64,000 bases of DNA, from contig NZ_VXKJ01000037.1 of assembly GCF_008693075.1 (NCBI RefSeq), positions 248,001-312,000 of the forward strand, written 5' to 3'. The DNA comes from Corynebacterium phocae. GTDB lineage: Bacteria; Actinomycetota; Actinomycetes; Mycobacteriales; Mycobacteriaceae. The notes beneath the pieces were generated by a model. The model saw nothing but the letters and a program-made list of their open reading frames with translations. It was not told where the DNA came from and did not search any database. Each line of letters starts with the position of its first letter. Position 1 is the stretch's first letter. Position numbers and translations under genes: made by a program. Positions 1-8,963 of this stretch are shown one piece after another.

Positions 1-1
1 T

Positions 2-100
2 TTCTTCTCCGAGGTCATCGGCCGAATCCGCGTTGAGAGCCTGCGCGAGGATCTGGAATCCCGCGTGCTCGAAGAACTCAACAAGTCCAACACCCTTTAG
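2..100 (+). CDS. sufD: SufD C-terminus (partial), Fe-S scaffold subunit
   Basis: Only the last 32 codons are in the window, ending in TAG. The reading frame opens at base 2 and starts FFSEVIGRIRVESL, which resembles the C-terminal end of the SufB/SufD family. SufD is the partner of SufB and SufC in the SufBCD scaffold complex that assembles iron-sulfur clusters in the cytoplasm. It lies 23 bases before sufC on the same strand, the usual sufB-sufD-sufC order. The identity rests mainly on this position; the fragment alone is short. Confidence 0.8.
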   Translation, partial: FFSEVIGRIRVESLREDLESRVLEELNKSNTL

Positions 101-123
101 AAAAGCAGAAAAGGTAAAACCCC

Positions 124-882
124 ATGTCAACTCTAGAAATCAAGGACTTGCACGCACAGGTCCTTCCCTCCGATGACAACTCCGAGCCCAAAGAGATCCT
201 CAAAGGCGTCAACCTCACCATCAACTCCGGTGAGATCCACGCCGTGATGGGCCCCAACGGCTCCGGCAAGTCCACGCTTTCCTATGTTATTGCTGGCCAC
301 CCGCGTTACGAGGTCACCTCCGGCGAAATCCTTCTGGACGGCGAAAACGTGCTGGAGATGGAAGTAGACGAGCGCGCCCGCGCCGGCCTGTTTTTGGCCA
401 TGCAGTACCCAACCGAGATCCCCGGCGTAAAAGTCTCCCAGTTCCTGCGCTCTGCCGTAACCGCCGTTCGCGGTGAGGCACCTAAGCTGCGCGAATGGAA
501 CCAGGAACTCAACTCAGCGCGTGAGGACCTGTCCATTGACAAGTCTTTCATTGCCCGTAACGTCAATGAGGGTTTCTCCGGTGGTGAGAAGAAGCGCCAC
601 GAGGTCATGCAGCTGTCCATCCTCAAGCCTAAGATGGCGATTATGGATGAGACCGACTCCGGCCTGGACGTGGACGCCCTACGCGTGGTTTCCGCCGGTA
701 TCAACCGCTACCAGGAGGACACCAATGGTGGAATCCTGCTGATTACGCACTACAAGCGAATCCTCAACTACGTCAAGCCCGACTTCGTTCACGTGTTCGC
801 CGCCGGAAAGATTGTCACCACCGGTGGTGCGGAGCTCGCGGACAAGCTAGAAGCCGACGGCTACGATCAGTTCATCAAGTAG
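124..882 (+). CDS. sufC: SufC, Fe-S cluster assembly ATPase
   Basis: A 252-residue ABC-type ATPase that energises the SufBCD scaffold during iron-sulfur cluster assembly. The Walker A motif GPNGSGKST lies near residues 43-51, the signature is FSGGEKKR, and the Walker B region reads MAIMDETDSGLDVDALR; the ETDSGLD segment is typical of SufC and distinguishes it from transporter ATPases. There are no membrane segments. The start ATG follows an AAAAGG stretch about seven bases upstream. It sits directly after sufD. The length is normal for the family. A gap of about 210 bases separates it from sufS, which is unusual for this otherwise tight operon and holds a strong hairpin. Confidence 0.97.
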   Translation: MSTLEIKDLHAQVLPSDDNSEPKEILKGVNLTINSGEIHAVMGPNGSGKSTLSYVIAGHPRYEVTSGEILLDGENVLEMEVDERARAGLFLAMQYPTEIPGVKVSQFLRSAVTAVRGEAPKLREWNQELNSAREDLSIDKSFIARNVNEGFSGGEKKRHEVMQLSILKPKMAIMDETDSGLDVDALRVVSAGINRYQEDTNGGILLITHYKRILNYVKPDFVHVFAAGKIVTTGGAELADKLEADGYDQFIK

Positions 883-890
883 TACAACCC

Positions 891-1064
891 GTGCCCGTCC
901 CGTGCTTTGCTGTGGCTCTCACTGCGGCTGCAGCCGTGGCTGGTTTAGCCGTCTCGGCTGTTCCCTTGGCAGCCACCCAGCGCGGGCGGGCAATTTTGAC
1001 GTGGTACCGGCCCCTGGGGGTCCGGTGCCACGTTCCCGAACGGTCTTGGGGCGTCAGGGTTTAA
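891..1064 (+). CDS. Possible 57-residue membrane peptide between sufC and sufS
   Basis: A GTG-initiated frame of 57 codons lies in the gap between sufC and sufS. It would encode a hydrophobic Ala/Val-rich segment (about residues 6-28) and then a basic tail with GRAILTWYRP. No ribosome-binding site is visible before the GTG, and Ala/Val-rich open frames arise easily in GC-rich DNA. The strong hairpin at 999-1033 lies inside the frame. I list it as a weak possibility only; the gap may be purely regulatory RNA. Confidence 0.15.
   Translation: MPVPCFAVALTAAAAVAGLAVSAVPLAATQRGRAILTWYRPLGVRCHVPERSWGVRV
999..1033 (+). promoter_or_regulatory. 12-bp hairpin between sufC and sufS
   Basis: The arms ACGTGGTACCGG (999-1010) and CCGGTGCCACGT (1022-1033) pair over 12 positions with one G-U wobble, leaving an 11-base loop. 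There is no T-run afterwards, so it is not a classical terminator. It may set the ratio of sufDC to sufSUT mRNA by partial termination, processing or 3'-end protection; that role is inferred. Confidence 0.6.
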
Positions 1065-2339
<1,275 letters not shown>

Positions 2340-2340
2340 A

Positions 2341-2802
2341 TTGAACCTAGACTCCATGTACCAGGAGGTAATCCTGGACCACTACAAAAACCCCACCCAC
2401 GCGGGCCTGCGGGAAGGACACCAGGCGGAGGTCCACCACGTGAACCCCGCCTGCGGGGATGAGCTAACGCTGCGCGTCCACCTGTCCCCAGGTGGTGAGA
2501 AAGTAGCAGACGTTTCCTACGAGGCGGAGGGCTGCTCCATATCCCAGGCCTCAACGTCTGTGATGGCTGATGAAATCGTTGGCCTCCCAATCGACGAAGC
2601 CTTTGAGAAACTCAACGCCTTCGAGAAGATGATTACCTCGCGCGGCAAAGAAGAAGGCGATATTGAGGTCATCGGTGACGGCGTTGCCTTTGCCGGTGTG
2701 TCAAAATACCCCGCCCGCGTCAAATGTGCGCTGCTGGGATGGAAAGCCTTTCAAGCGGCAACCGCCCAAGCCCTAGATAACCCCCAGAAAACGGAGAAAT
2801 AG
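2341..2802 (+). CDS. sufU: SufU, zinc-dependent sulfurtransferase
   Basis: A 153-residue SufU/IscU-type protein. The three conserved cysteines are in NPACGDE, EGCSISQAS and VKCALLGW; in SufU these bind zinc, and one takes the persulfide from SufS and passes it to SufBCD. I chose TTG at 2341 as the start because it gives LNLDSMYQEVILDHYKNP, the normal family N-terminus, and AAGGTGG precedes it by a few bases inside the end of sufS. An ATG at 2356 would cut into the conserved N-terminus. It is followed after five bases by sufT. Confidence 0.93.
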   Translation: MNLDSMYQEVILDHYKNPTHAGLREGHQAEVHHVNPACGDELTLRVHLSPGGEKVADVSYEAEGCSISQASTSVMADEIVGLPIDEAFEKLNAFEKMITSRGKEEGDIEVIGDGVAFAGVSKYPARVKCALLGWKAFQAATAQALDNPQKTEK

Positions 2803-2807
2803 TTACC

Positions 2808-3218
2808 ATGAGCGATGAACTAATTGAGCCATACCAAGACAGCAACGCCAGCTTTGACGGCGCCGGCGAGCGCCCCGAGCAAACCGAGGCGCAGATTGCC
2901 AAAGTCTATGACATCGAGGAATACATGCGCGACGTCATTGACCCCGAGCTGGGGATCAACGTCGTTGACCTGGGGCTAGTCTATGATATCTGGCTGACCG
3001 AAGAAGACGGCAAAGAAATCTGCAATATCAACATGACCTTGACCTCTCCGGCCTGTCCGTTGACCGATGTCATTGGCGAGCAGATCGACGACGCTGTGGT
3101 GGGCAACAAACAGGCCGACGAAGTACGACTGAACTGGGTATGGATGCCACCGTGGGGGCCAAACATGATTTCCGAGGAAGGCCGCGAAATGCTCCAAGCC
3201 CTAGGTTTTGCCGTATAG
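2808..3218 (+). CDS. sufT: SufT-type metal-sulfur cluster assembly factor (MIP18/DUF59)
   Basis: A 136-residue protein of the MIP18/DUF59 family. The core begins near residue 33 with DIEEYMRDVIDPELGINVVDLGLVYD, split by family motifs DPELGINVVDLGL and TLTSPACPLTD; the cysteine in the latter is the conserved one of the family. A variable acidic N-terminus of about 30 residues precedes it. Family members help mature Fe-S proteins downstream of the scaffold. It is the last gene of the suf run, five bases after sufU. No T-rich terminator is obvious after it. Confidence 0.92.
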   Translation: MSDELIEPYQDSNASFDGAGERPEQTEAQIAKVYDIEEYMRDVIDPELGINVVDLGLVYDIWLTEEDGKEICNINMTLTSPACPLTDVIGEQIDDAVVGNKQADEVRLNWVWMPPWGPNMISEEGREMLQALGFAV

Positions 3219-3341
3219 CCTGCCGCCCCAGCCAGCTAGCTACCGGGGCGCCACGCCGTAGCTGAAAGCAGCAAGCTAGATGAAAACGGCAAATCAGGCC
3301 GGGTACACGTCTGCGGAATCACTAAAGACGGGCTAAGTTGA

Positions 3342-3347
3342 TACACT
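3342..3347 (+). promoter_or_regulatory. -10 element of the ABC-F gene (leaderless type)
   Basis: TACACT lies eight bases before the GTG start at 3356, so transcription would begin at or next to the start codon. No Shine-Dalgarno sequence is present. Confidence 0.5.
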
Positions 3348-3355
3348 GACTCCTC

Positions 3356-4987
3356 GTGATTGTGACCAATGATTTTGAGGTACGTGTAGGCGCCCGAACG
3401 CTGCTTGAGGCCCCCGGGCAGATGTTGCGCGTTCAACCCGGTGACCGAATTGGACTGGTGGGCAGAAACGGTGCCGGAAAAACCACCACCATGCGCATCC
3501 TGGCAGGGGAAACCCAGCCGTACGGCGGGTCTATAACCAGCTCCGGCCCCATTGGTTATCTCCCCCAGGACTCCCGCGAAGGCAATATTGAACAAACTGC
3601 CCGCGACCGTGTCTTATCTGCGCGCGGACTCGATGAGATGAAAAAGCGCATGCTCAAACAGCAGGAAATCATGGAGTCCACGGATAATGAAAAACACCGT
3701 GATAAGGCCATCCGGAAGTATTCCCGGCTGGAAGAGGAGTACCAGGCCCTGGGCGGCTACGAGGCTGATTCACAGTGCGCCCAGATCTGCGACAACCTGG
3801 GGCTGCCACACCGGGTGCTGGATCAGCAGTTAAAGACCCTGTCCGGCGGGCAGCGCCGGCGCGTGGAACTGGCACAAATCCTGTTTGCTGCTTCCGCAGG
3901 GTCCGGAAAATCCCAGACAACCTTGCTCCTAGACGAGCCCACCAACCACCTTGACGCCGATTCCATCACTTGGTTGCGGGGCTTTCTGGCCAAGCACGAG
4001 GGCGGCCTAGTAATGATCTCCCACGACGTCGAGCTCCTTGAGTCAGTTGTAAACAAGGTGTGGTTCTTGGACGCCGTGCGTGCGGAGGTTGATATCTACA
4101 ACATGGGCTTTAAGAAGTATCTTGATGCCCGCGCTACCGATGAGGCCCGGCGCCGCCGGGAGCGCGCGAACGCAGAAAAGAAAGCCTCCGCGCTCAAGAA
4201 ACAGGCAGCCAAGCTGGGGGCAAAGGCCACTAAGGCCGCCGCCGCGAAGCAGATGCTGGCGCGCGCAGACCGGATGATTAACGAGTTGGATGAGGTCCGC
4301 GTTGGCGACAGGGTGGCCTCTATCAAGTTCCCCGAGCCCGCACCGTGCGGCAAGACCCCTATGAACGCCCAGGGGCTGACCAAGATGTACGGGTCGCTGG
4401 AAGTGTTCGCCGGAGTCGATCTAGCCATCGACAAGGGCTCCCGCGTGGTGGTCCTGGGCTACAACGGCGCAGGTAAGACCACGCTGCTGAAACTTCTTGC
4501 GGGTGTGGAGCGAACGGACGGGGAAGGCGGGATCGTCAGTGGACATGGCCTGCGCATTGGATACTTCGCGCAGGAACACGACAACATCGATGTGGAAAAG
4601 ACGGTGTGGGAAAACACGCTCGACGCCTGCCCGGACGCAGGCCAGCAGGATTTGCGCGGGCTGCTAGGCGCGTTCATGTTCTCCGGCGACAAGCTGGAAC
4701 AACCCGCCGGCACGCTGTCCGGCGGTGAGAAAACCCGTTTGTCTTTGGCAACGCTGGTTTCCTCGCGGGCCAACGTCCTCTTGCTTGATGAGCCCACCAA
4801 CAACCTGGACCCGCAGTCGCGTGAACAGGTACTTGACGCCCTAGCTACCTACACCGGCGCCGTGGTCCTGGTGACTCACGATCCGGGCGCCGTCAAAGCC
4901 CTCAAACCCGAGCGCGTCATCATCATGCCAGATGGAGATGAGGATATGTGGTCCGATGACTACATGGAGATAGTCGAATTGGCTTAG
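3356..4987 (+). CDS. ABC-F family ATPase
   Basis: A 543-residue soluble protein with two ABC ATPase domains and no membrane segments. Walker A motifs are GRNGAGKT (near residue 37) and GYNGAGKT (near 367); the signatures are LSGGQRRR and LSGGEKTR; both Walker B regions end in LLLDEPTN. The domains are joined by a basic Ala/Lys/Arg-rich linker around residues 250-305. ABC-F proteins bind the ribosomal E site and act in translation or, in some members, in antibiotic protection; no resistance role can be read from this sequence. The GTG at 3356 gives the expected MIVTNDFEVRVG N-terminus. Confidence 0.9.
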   Translation: MIVTNDFEVRVGARTLLEAPGQMLRVQPGDRIGLVGRNGAGKTTTMRILAGETQPYGGSITSSGPIGYLPQDSREGNIEQTARDRVLSARGLDEMKKRMLKQQEIMESTDNEKHRDKAIRKYSRLEEEYQALGGYEADSQCAQICDNLGLPHRVLDQQLKTLSGGQRRRVELAQILFAASAGSGKSQTTLLLDEPTNHLDADSITWLRGFLAKHEGGLVMISHDVELLESVVNKVWFLDAVRAEVDIYNMGFKKYLDARATDEARRRRERANAEKKASALKKQAAKLGAKATKAAAAKQMLARADRMINELDEVRVGDRVASIKFPEPAPCGKTPMNAQGLTKMYGSLEVFAGVDLAIDKGSRVVVLGYNGAGKTTLLKLLAGVERTDGEGGIVSGHGLRIGYFAQEHDNIDVEKTVWENTLDACPDAGQQDLRGLLGAFMFSGDKLEQPAGTLSGGEKTRLSLATLVSSRANVLLLDEPTNNLDPQSREQVLDALATYTGAVVLVTHDPGAVKALKPERVIIMPDGDEDMWSDDYMEIVELA

Positions 4988-5023
4988 GCAAAAACACCTT
5001 GGCCCTTTGTCCGCTAATTGGCC

Positions 5024-5029
5024 TACACT
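5024..5029 (+). promoter_or_regulatory. -10 element of the small membrane protein gene (leaderless type)
   Basis: TACACT ends six bases before the ATG at 5036. The start point of transcription would fall on or beside the ATG, and no Shine-Dalgarno sequence is present. Confidence 0.5.
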
Positions 5030-5035
5030 GAGACC

Positions 5036-5254
5036 ATGACATTGCAAGCTAAATGGGAAAAACTAAGCCCCAAGGGCAAGACGGCCGTCATAGGCGCTGC
5101 GGCGGCTGACATTAGCCTCACCGCGGCGGCGTGGCACTTCCTCTATCATCTTCCCAGGAGGAAGATTCGCGGGAGCAAGAAACTGTGGTTCCTGGTCTCT
5201 TTGGTAGACGTGGTGGGCCCGCTGGTGTTTCTCAGCTTCGGGATCAAAAGGTAG
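5036..5254 (+). CDS. Small membrane protein, PLDc_N-like
   Basis: A 72-residue protein with two hydrophobic segments, about residues 20-36 and 47-68, separated by a basic stretch PRRKIRGSKK. The second segment, ending VGPLVFLSFG, resembles the N-terminal membrane domain of cardiolipin synthases (PLDc_N), which also occurs as a free-standing small protein. The ATG at 5036 is preferred over one at 5018 because a -10 element lies just before it. Nine bases separate it from the nucleoside hydrolase gene, so they are probably co-transcribed. Function unknown. Confidence 0.7.
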   Translation: MTLQAKWEKLSPKGKTAVIGAAAADISLTAAAWHFLYHLPRRKIRGSKKLWFLVSLVDVVGPLVFLSFGIKR

Positions 5255-5263
5255 GAGACAACA

Positions 5264-6208
5264 ATGGCACGAGTACCTGTAATCATTGACTGCGACCCAG
5301 GCATTGATGACGCCCTGGCGCTCATCTACCTGGCGGCGCTGCACCGCAACCGCGAAATTGAGATCGTGGGCGTGACCACCACCGCCGGGAACGTGTCCAT
5401 AGACGCCACCGCGCGCAACGCCGCCTGGGTGCTGTACATGTGCGGGCTTGAACACATCCCGGTCGCCGCTGGTGCGCCGGCTCCGCTGGAAGCTGAACTT
5501 GTAACCACCCCGGAAACCCACGGCGAACACGGCCTGGGCTACCTTCCGGCCCCCGACCGGCCGTATTCCACGGACTGGCAGGCGGTGTGGAAAGCCGCTG
5601 CTGAAAGGCAAGCGCATCTGCTTATCACCGGTCCGCTGACCAATGCGGCCCTGTACGCCGCCACGGACTCCTTGGCGGCGTTCCGGGACATCACGGTCAT
5701 GGGCGGTTCGGTGAATTACCAAGGAAACACCACCCCAACAGCGGAGTGGAACTTCTGGGTAGACCCCCATGCCGCCAGGGATTTCTTCGCGCACCTAAGC
5801 GCGCATGAACTCAAGGCCACCCTGTGCTCGCTGGGAGTTACGGAGCAATTTTCCATTGGCCCGGTAAAAATGGACAAACTAATAAAAGAACTGGGTGCGC
5901 ATTCGATTGCCAAGTACATCCCTGAGCTCATGCGCTTTTATTTCGAGTTCCACGAGGCGCAGGGGGAGGGCTACAAAGCCCACATCCATGACCTACTTAC
6001 CTGCATGATTGCCTTTGGCAAGGTGCCCTGCGACAAACAAGACACCTACGTGACGGTGGAAGCTGAGTCCGAACTACTCCGGGGTACCTCCGTTGCGGAC
6101 CTGCGAAACCACTGGGGCAAGGCCCCCAACACGCGCCTGGTCACCGCCGCGAGCATATCCTCGGCGCACAAGGAGTTCCTGCGGGCTGCAGATATGCTCA
6201 CCGACTAA
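5264..6208 (+). CDS. Inosine-uridine preferring nucleoside hydrolase
   Basis: A 314-residue member of the calcium-dependent nucleoside hydrolase family, which splits the N-glycosidic bond of nucleosides to give base and ribose for salvage. The N-terminal VIIDCDPGIDDALAL holds the metal-binding aspartate cluster of the family. Further motifs are VTTTAGN, ITGPLTNAAL and the MGGSV segment followed by AEWNFWVDPHAA. The start ATG follows AGGAGAC, a good ribosome-binding site. Substrate preference (pyrimidine, purine or nicotinamide riboside) cannot be read from sequence. The gene converges on the DUF711 gene. Confidence 0.92.
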   Translation: MARVPVIIDCDPGIDDALALIYLAALHRNREIEIVGVTTTAGNVSIDATARNAAWVLYMCGLEHIPVAAGAPAPLEAELVTTPETHGEHGLGYLPAPDRPYSTDWQAVWKAAAERQAHLLITGPLTNAALYAATDSLAAFRDITVMGGSVNYQGNTTPTAEWNFWVDPHAARDFFAHLSAHELKATLCSLGVTEQFSIGPVKMDKLIKELGAHSIAKYIPELMRFYFEFHEAQGEGYKAHIHDLLTCMIAFGKVPCDKQDTYVTVEAESELLRGTSVADLRNHWGKAPNTRLVTAASISSAHKEFLRAADMLTD

Positions 6209-6251
6209 AAGAGGCAACCTCCGGCTTAGCCCCGGGGCCGGAACTGGACTG

Positions 6252-6291
6252 CTAGGCCCCCGGGGCAGGGGTGCAGCGCCCCTGGGCCTAG
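6252..6291. terminator. GC-rich hairpin between convergent genes
   Basis: CTAGGCCC (6252-6259) pairs with GGGCCTAG (6284-6291), and a second stem AGGGG/CCCCT (6267-6271 with 6279-6283) is nested inside. It overlaps the stop codon of the minus-strand DUF711 gene. There is no long T-run, so efficiency is uncertain. Confidence 0.5.
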
Positions 6292-7652
6292 TTGCGCAAC
6301 CCGTGTAGCGGGGCGGGGATAAACCCACCGCGGTCGATGAAGGTTGAATTGCCTACGTGGTTGACGTCGATCACGGGGGCGTAGCCCAACAGGCCGCCAA
6401 AGTTGACCTCGTCGCCTACATCTTTGCCCGGCACCGGGATGACGCGCACGGCGGTGGTTTTATGGTTCATCACACCGATAGCGGCTTCGTCGGCAATCAT
6501 CCCGGCAATCGTGTTGGCCGAGGTGTCACCGGGGATGGCCACCATGTCAAAGCCCACTGAGCAAATAGCGGTCATGGCCTCCAGCTTGTCCATAGAGATG
6601 GCTCCGGAGCGCACGGCGTCTATCATGCCCTTGTCTTCAGAGACGGGGATAAAGGAACCTGACAGGCCGCCCACGCGGGAGCACGCCATCATTCCGCCCT
6701 TTTTCACCGCGTCGTTGAGCAGCGCGAGAGCTGCGGTTGTGCCGTGGGTGCCCACTTGGTCAAGGCCCATGTGTTCGAGAATATGGGCTACTGAGTCCCC
6801 CTGTTCGGCGGTAGGGGCTAAGGACAGGTCGATGATGCCAAAGGGGACGCCTAGCCGCTGGGAAGCCATGTCACCTACCAACTGGCCGGCGCGCGTAATC
6901 TTGAACGCAGCCTTCTTAATTTCTTCAGCCACTTGATCCAGCGAGGCACCTTTCAAAGACCCCAAGGCGCGGTCCACGACGCCCGGGCCGGAAACACCCA
7001 CCGAAATGACGCAGTCGGGTTCTTCAATGCCGTGGAATGCGCCGGCCATGAAAGGGTTGTCCCCGACGGAATTGGCAAAAACCACCAATTTCGCGCAGGC
7101 GATAGCGGAATTATCTTTGGTAAGCTGAGCCGCTTCTTTGATTACCTGGCCCATGGTCTTGACCGCGTCCATATTGATTCCGGCGCGTGAGCTGGCAATG
7201 TTTACCGAGGAGCACACGAAATCAGTGGTGGCCAGCGCCTCCGGGATTGAGCGAATCAGGCGCGTATCCGCGCTCGAAGCTCCCTTTTCCACCAGGGCGG
7301 AATAACCGCCCACAAAGTTCACGCCCACTTCCTTAGCGGCGCGGTCCAGGGCTTTGGCTACCAGGACGGGATCCCCCTGCGCGCCGGCGGTGACCAGCGC
7401 CACCGGCGTGACGGAAACCCGTTTGTTGACGATGGGGATTCCCAGTTCGTCTTCAATACCTTCGCAGACCTCAACCAAGTGTTTGGCTTGAGCCGCGACG
7501 TGGTCGTAGACGGCAGTGGCCGTAGCCTCCATAGTGGGGCGGGTACAGCCTAGTAGGGAGATTCCCATGGTCACCGTGCGGATGTCCAAGCGGTAAGACT
7601 CGATCATCTCGATGGTGTCAAGAATCCCCGTGGTGTTAAATCTACTAACCAT
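6288..7652 (-). CDS. UPF0210/DUF711 family protein
   Basis: A 454-residue protein of the DUF711 (PFL-like) family, conserved in many bacteria and archaea and usually next to an ACT-domain gene, as here. Recognisable segments include [14 protein letters not shown] at the N-terminus, [15 protein letters not shown] and the glycine-rich [12 protein letters not shown]. The biochemical function is not established; a structural resemblance to pyruvate-formate-lyase-type folds is reported for the family but no catalysis is assigned. AGGAG lies seven bases before the ATG. Nine bases separate it from the upstream ACT gene, so they form a two-gene operon. Confidence 0.9.
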   Translation of the reverse strand: MVSRFNTTGILDTIEMIESYRLDIRTVTMGISLLGCTRPTMEATATAVYDHVAAQAKHLVEVCEGIEDELGIPIVNKRVSVTPVALVTAGAQGDPVLVAKALDRAAKEVGVNFVGGYSALVEKGASSADTRLIRSIPEALATTDFVCSSVNIASSRAGINMDAVKTMGQVIKEAAQLTKDNSAIACAKLVVFANSVGDNPFMAGAFHGIEEPDCVISVGVSGPGVVDRALGSLKGASLDQVAEEIKKAAFKITRAGQLVGDMASQRLGVPFGIIDLSLAPTAEQGDSVAHILEHMGLDQVGTHGTTAALALLNDAVKKGGMMACSRVGGLSGSFIPVSEDKGMIDAVRSGAISMDKLEAMTAICSVGFDMVAIPGDTSANTIAGMIADEAAIGVMNHKTTAVRVIPVPGKDVGDEVNFGGLLGYAPVIDVNHVGNSTFIDRGGFIPAPLHGLRN

Positions 7653-7661
7653 GGTCTGCTC

Positions 7662-7931
7662 CTAAACCTCGTGCATGGCGGTGAACAGGGACTCGGACTG
7701 TACCCTGATGCTCTGCCCGGTACTGTCCGCCACTGGGCTCATGGCCTTCTTCAGGTCAGAGACTGAGGTGGTGGTTTCGTCGAATTCCAGGCGCATGATC
7801 ATGGTGAAGTAGCCGGACATGAGAGTCTGGGAAACATCAACGATGTTCACGTCTTGTTCCGCGAGCTTAGTGGAGACTTGGGCAATGATTCCGGTCCGGT
7901 CTTTACCGGTAACAGTCATAATGGCAAACAT
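7662..7931 (-). CDS. ACT-domain protein (UPF0237)
   Basis: An 89-residue protein consisting essentially of one ACT domain: FAIMTVTGKDRTGIIAQVS at the N-terminus, followed by the NIVDVSQTLMSGYFTMIM strand-helix-strand pattern. ACT domains bind small ligands, often amino acids, and regulate partner proteins. It is the first gene of the pair with DUF711, so it may sense a ligand for that protein; this is inference from a widely conserved gene pairing. A -10 element six bases upstream suggests a leaderless transcript. Confidence 0.9.
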   Translation of the reverse strand: MFAIMTVTGKDRTGIIAQVSTKLAEQDVNIVDVSQTLMSGYFTMIMRLEFDETTTSVSDLKKAMSPVADSTGQSIRVQSESLFTAMHEV

Positions 7932-7937
7932 GCCTAG

Positions 7938-7943
7938 ATTCTA
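7938..7943 (-). promoter_or_regulatory. -10 element of the ACT-DUF711 operon (leaderless type)
   Basis: On the minus strand TAGAAT (within TATAGAAT) ends six bases before the ATG of the ACT-domain gene. No ribosome-binding site lies between them. Confidence 0.55.
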
Positions 7944-8226
7944 TACCCCGTTCCGGGGCAACCCGGGGTCGGAGGGGCGCAACTGGGCTACCGGGGTGAA
8001 CCCCGGACCGGAGTTCGCCTTGGCCTAGCACCATGCCGCTGTTACCGGCTCAGGCCCGGCACGCGGAAAGCATAACGCTTAGGCCTTGCCGCGGAATCTT
8101 TCTGGGGTTCCGGCAGCACTCCGGAAGTAGAAAACGCGAAAGGCCTTTGCACACGGTGAAAGCCCCGGCGGCGGCCCGGCGGGTGGTAGCCGGGTGCCCC
8201 CAGGGAAGCAGGTGACGGTGTAACCC
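7944..8226. other. Gene-free stretch between the ACT gene and acnR
   Basis: About 280 GC-rich bases with no convincing gene. A short perfect hairpin, CCGGGG (7991-7996) with CCCCGG (8001-8006), is the clearest structure. A 60-codon plus-strand frame at 8033-8215 has no ribosome-binding site and no recognisable content. Confidence 0.5.
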
Positions 8227-8793
8227 CTATACGGCCTTTGTCCTTATAGCCTGTTCGACCAGCTGTAGAACGTGTTCTAACCCTTCGGAGTCCCCGCGCG
8301 CGAGCCGGGAGATAAAGCCGTCCATGAAAGTCTCCAGGAATGTTCCTAAGACTTCAATGTCTACGTCATCGCGGATCCGTCCTGTTTCTGCTTTGGAGCG
8401 CAGGCGGTCGCGGACCGCTTGGTTGAGGATGGACTGCTGGTCCTTCCACCGGCTGCGGAAGTTGGGGTCGGTGCGCAGCAAGGACGCGATTTCCAGCCGG
8501 GTAGCCAGCCACTCATGGCGCTCGGGGGAAGAGAGTATCTCCCGCATCACCTCGACAAGGCCGTTGTTTGCTACTACTTCGGCTTGGCGCGCGGCGTCCT
8601 GCCTTGCCAACGCTAGGAACAGGGACTCTTTGTCACCAAAGTGGTGGAAGATAGCGCCTCGCGACTTCCCAGTTTCCTCCTCTAGGCGCCGCACGGTCGC
8701 GCCTTCGTAACCAAACTGCGCGAAGCAGCGCCTGGCACCTACAAGGATTTCGTGACGCCTGCGGCTCAGCTCGTCGTCACTAATGATAGGCAT
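8227..8793 (-). CDS. acnR: AcnR, TetR-family repressor of aconitase
   Basis: A 188-residue TetR-family regulator. The N-terminal helix-turn-helix runs over about residues 8-55, with RRHEILVGARRCFAQFGYEG and GAIFHHFGDKESLF as the diagnostic parts. In Corynebacterium glutamicum AcnR represses acn and responds to citrate and related tricarboxylic acids; the C-terminal domain here would hold the effector pocket. It lies downstream of acn on the same strand, and a 16-bp site of the published AcnR type sits inside the acn promoter of this window. GAGGA precedes the ATG. Confidence 0.93.
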   Translation of the reverse strand: MPIISDDELSRRRHEILVGARRCFAQFGYEGATVRRLEEETGKSRGAIFHHFGDKESLFLALARQDAARQAEVVANNGLVEVMREILSSPERHEWLATRLEIASLLRTDPNFRSRWKDQQSILNQAVRDRLRSKAETGRIRDDVDIEVLGTFLETFMDGFISRLARGDSEGLEHVLQLVEQAIRTKAV

Positions 8794-8835
8794 TGTGCTA
8801 GTCCTCTTTGTTAAGCGAATAGGAACTTATGACGA

Positions 8836-8885
8836 AAGGGGTAGCGCTGTCCTCTGGGTTCCCAGAGAGGCGGGCGCTACCCCTT
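8836..8885. terminator. Long hairpin between acn and acnR
   Basis: AAGGGGTAGCGC (8836-8847) pairs perfectly over 12 bp with GCGCTACCCCTT (8874-8885). A second stem, CTCTGGG (8852-8858) with CCCAGAG (8861-8867), is nested in the loop. In the direction of acn transcription only a short T-run (CCCTTTC) follows. It may attenuate read-through from acn into acnR or stabilise the acn 3' end. Confidence 0.7.
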
Positions 8886-8963
8886 CTTGCTTCGAGAGCT
8901 GTCAGTTTCTAGGCAGGGCGGTGGAGAAAGCCCCACATTCCTAGGCGGCTCTGCGGGTCCGTA

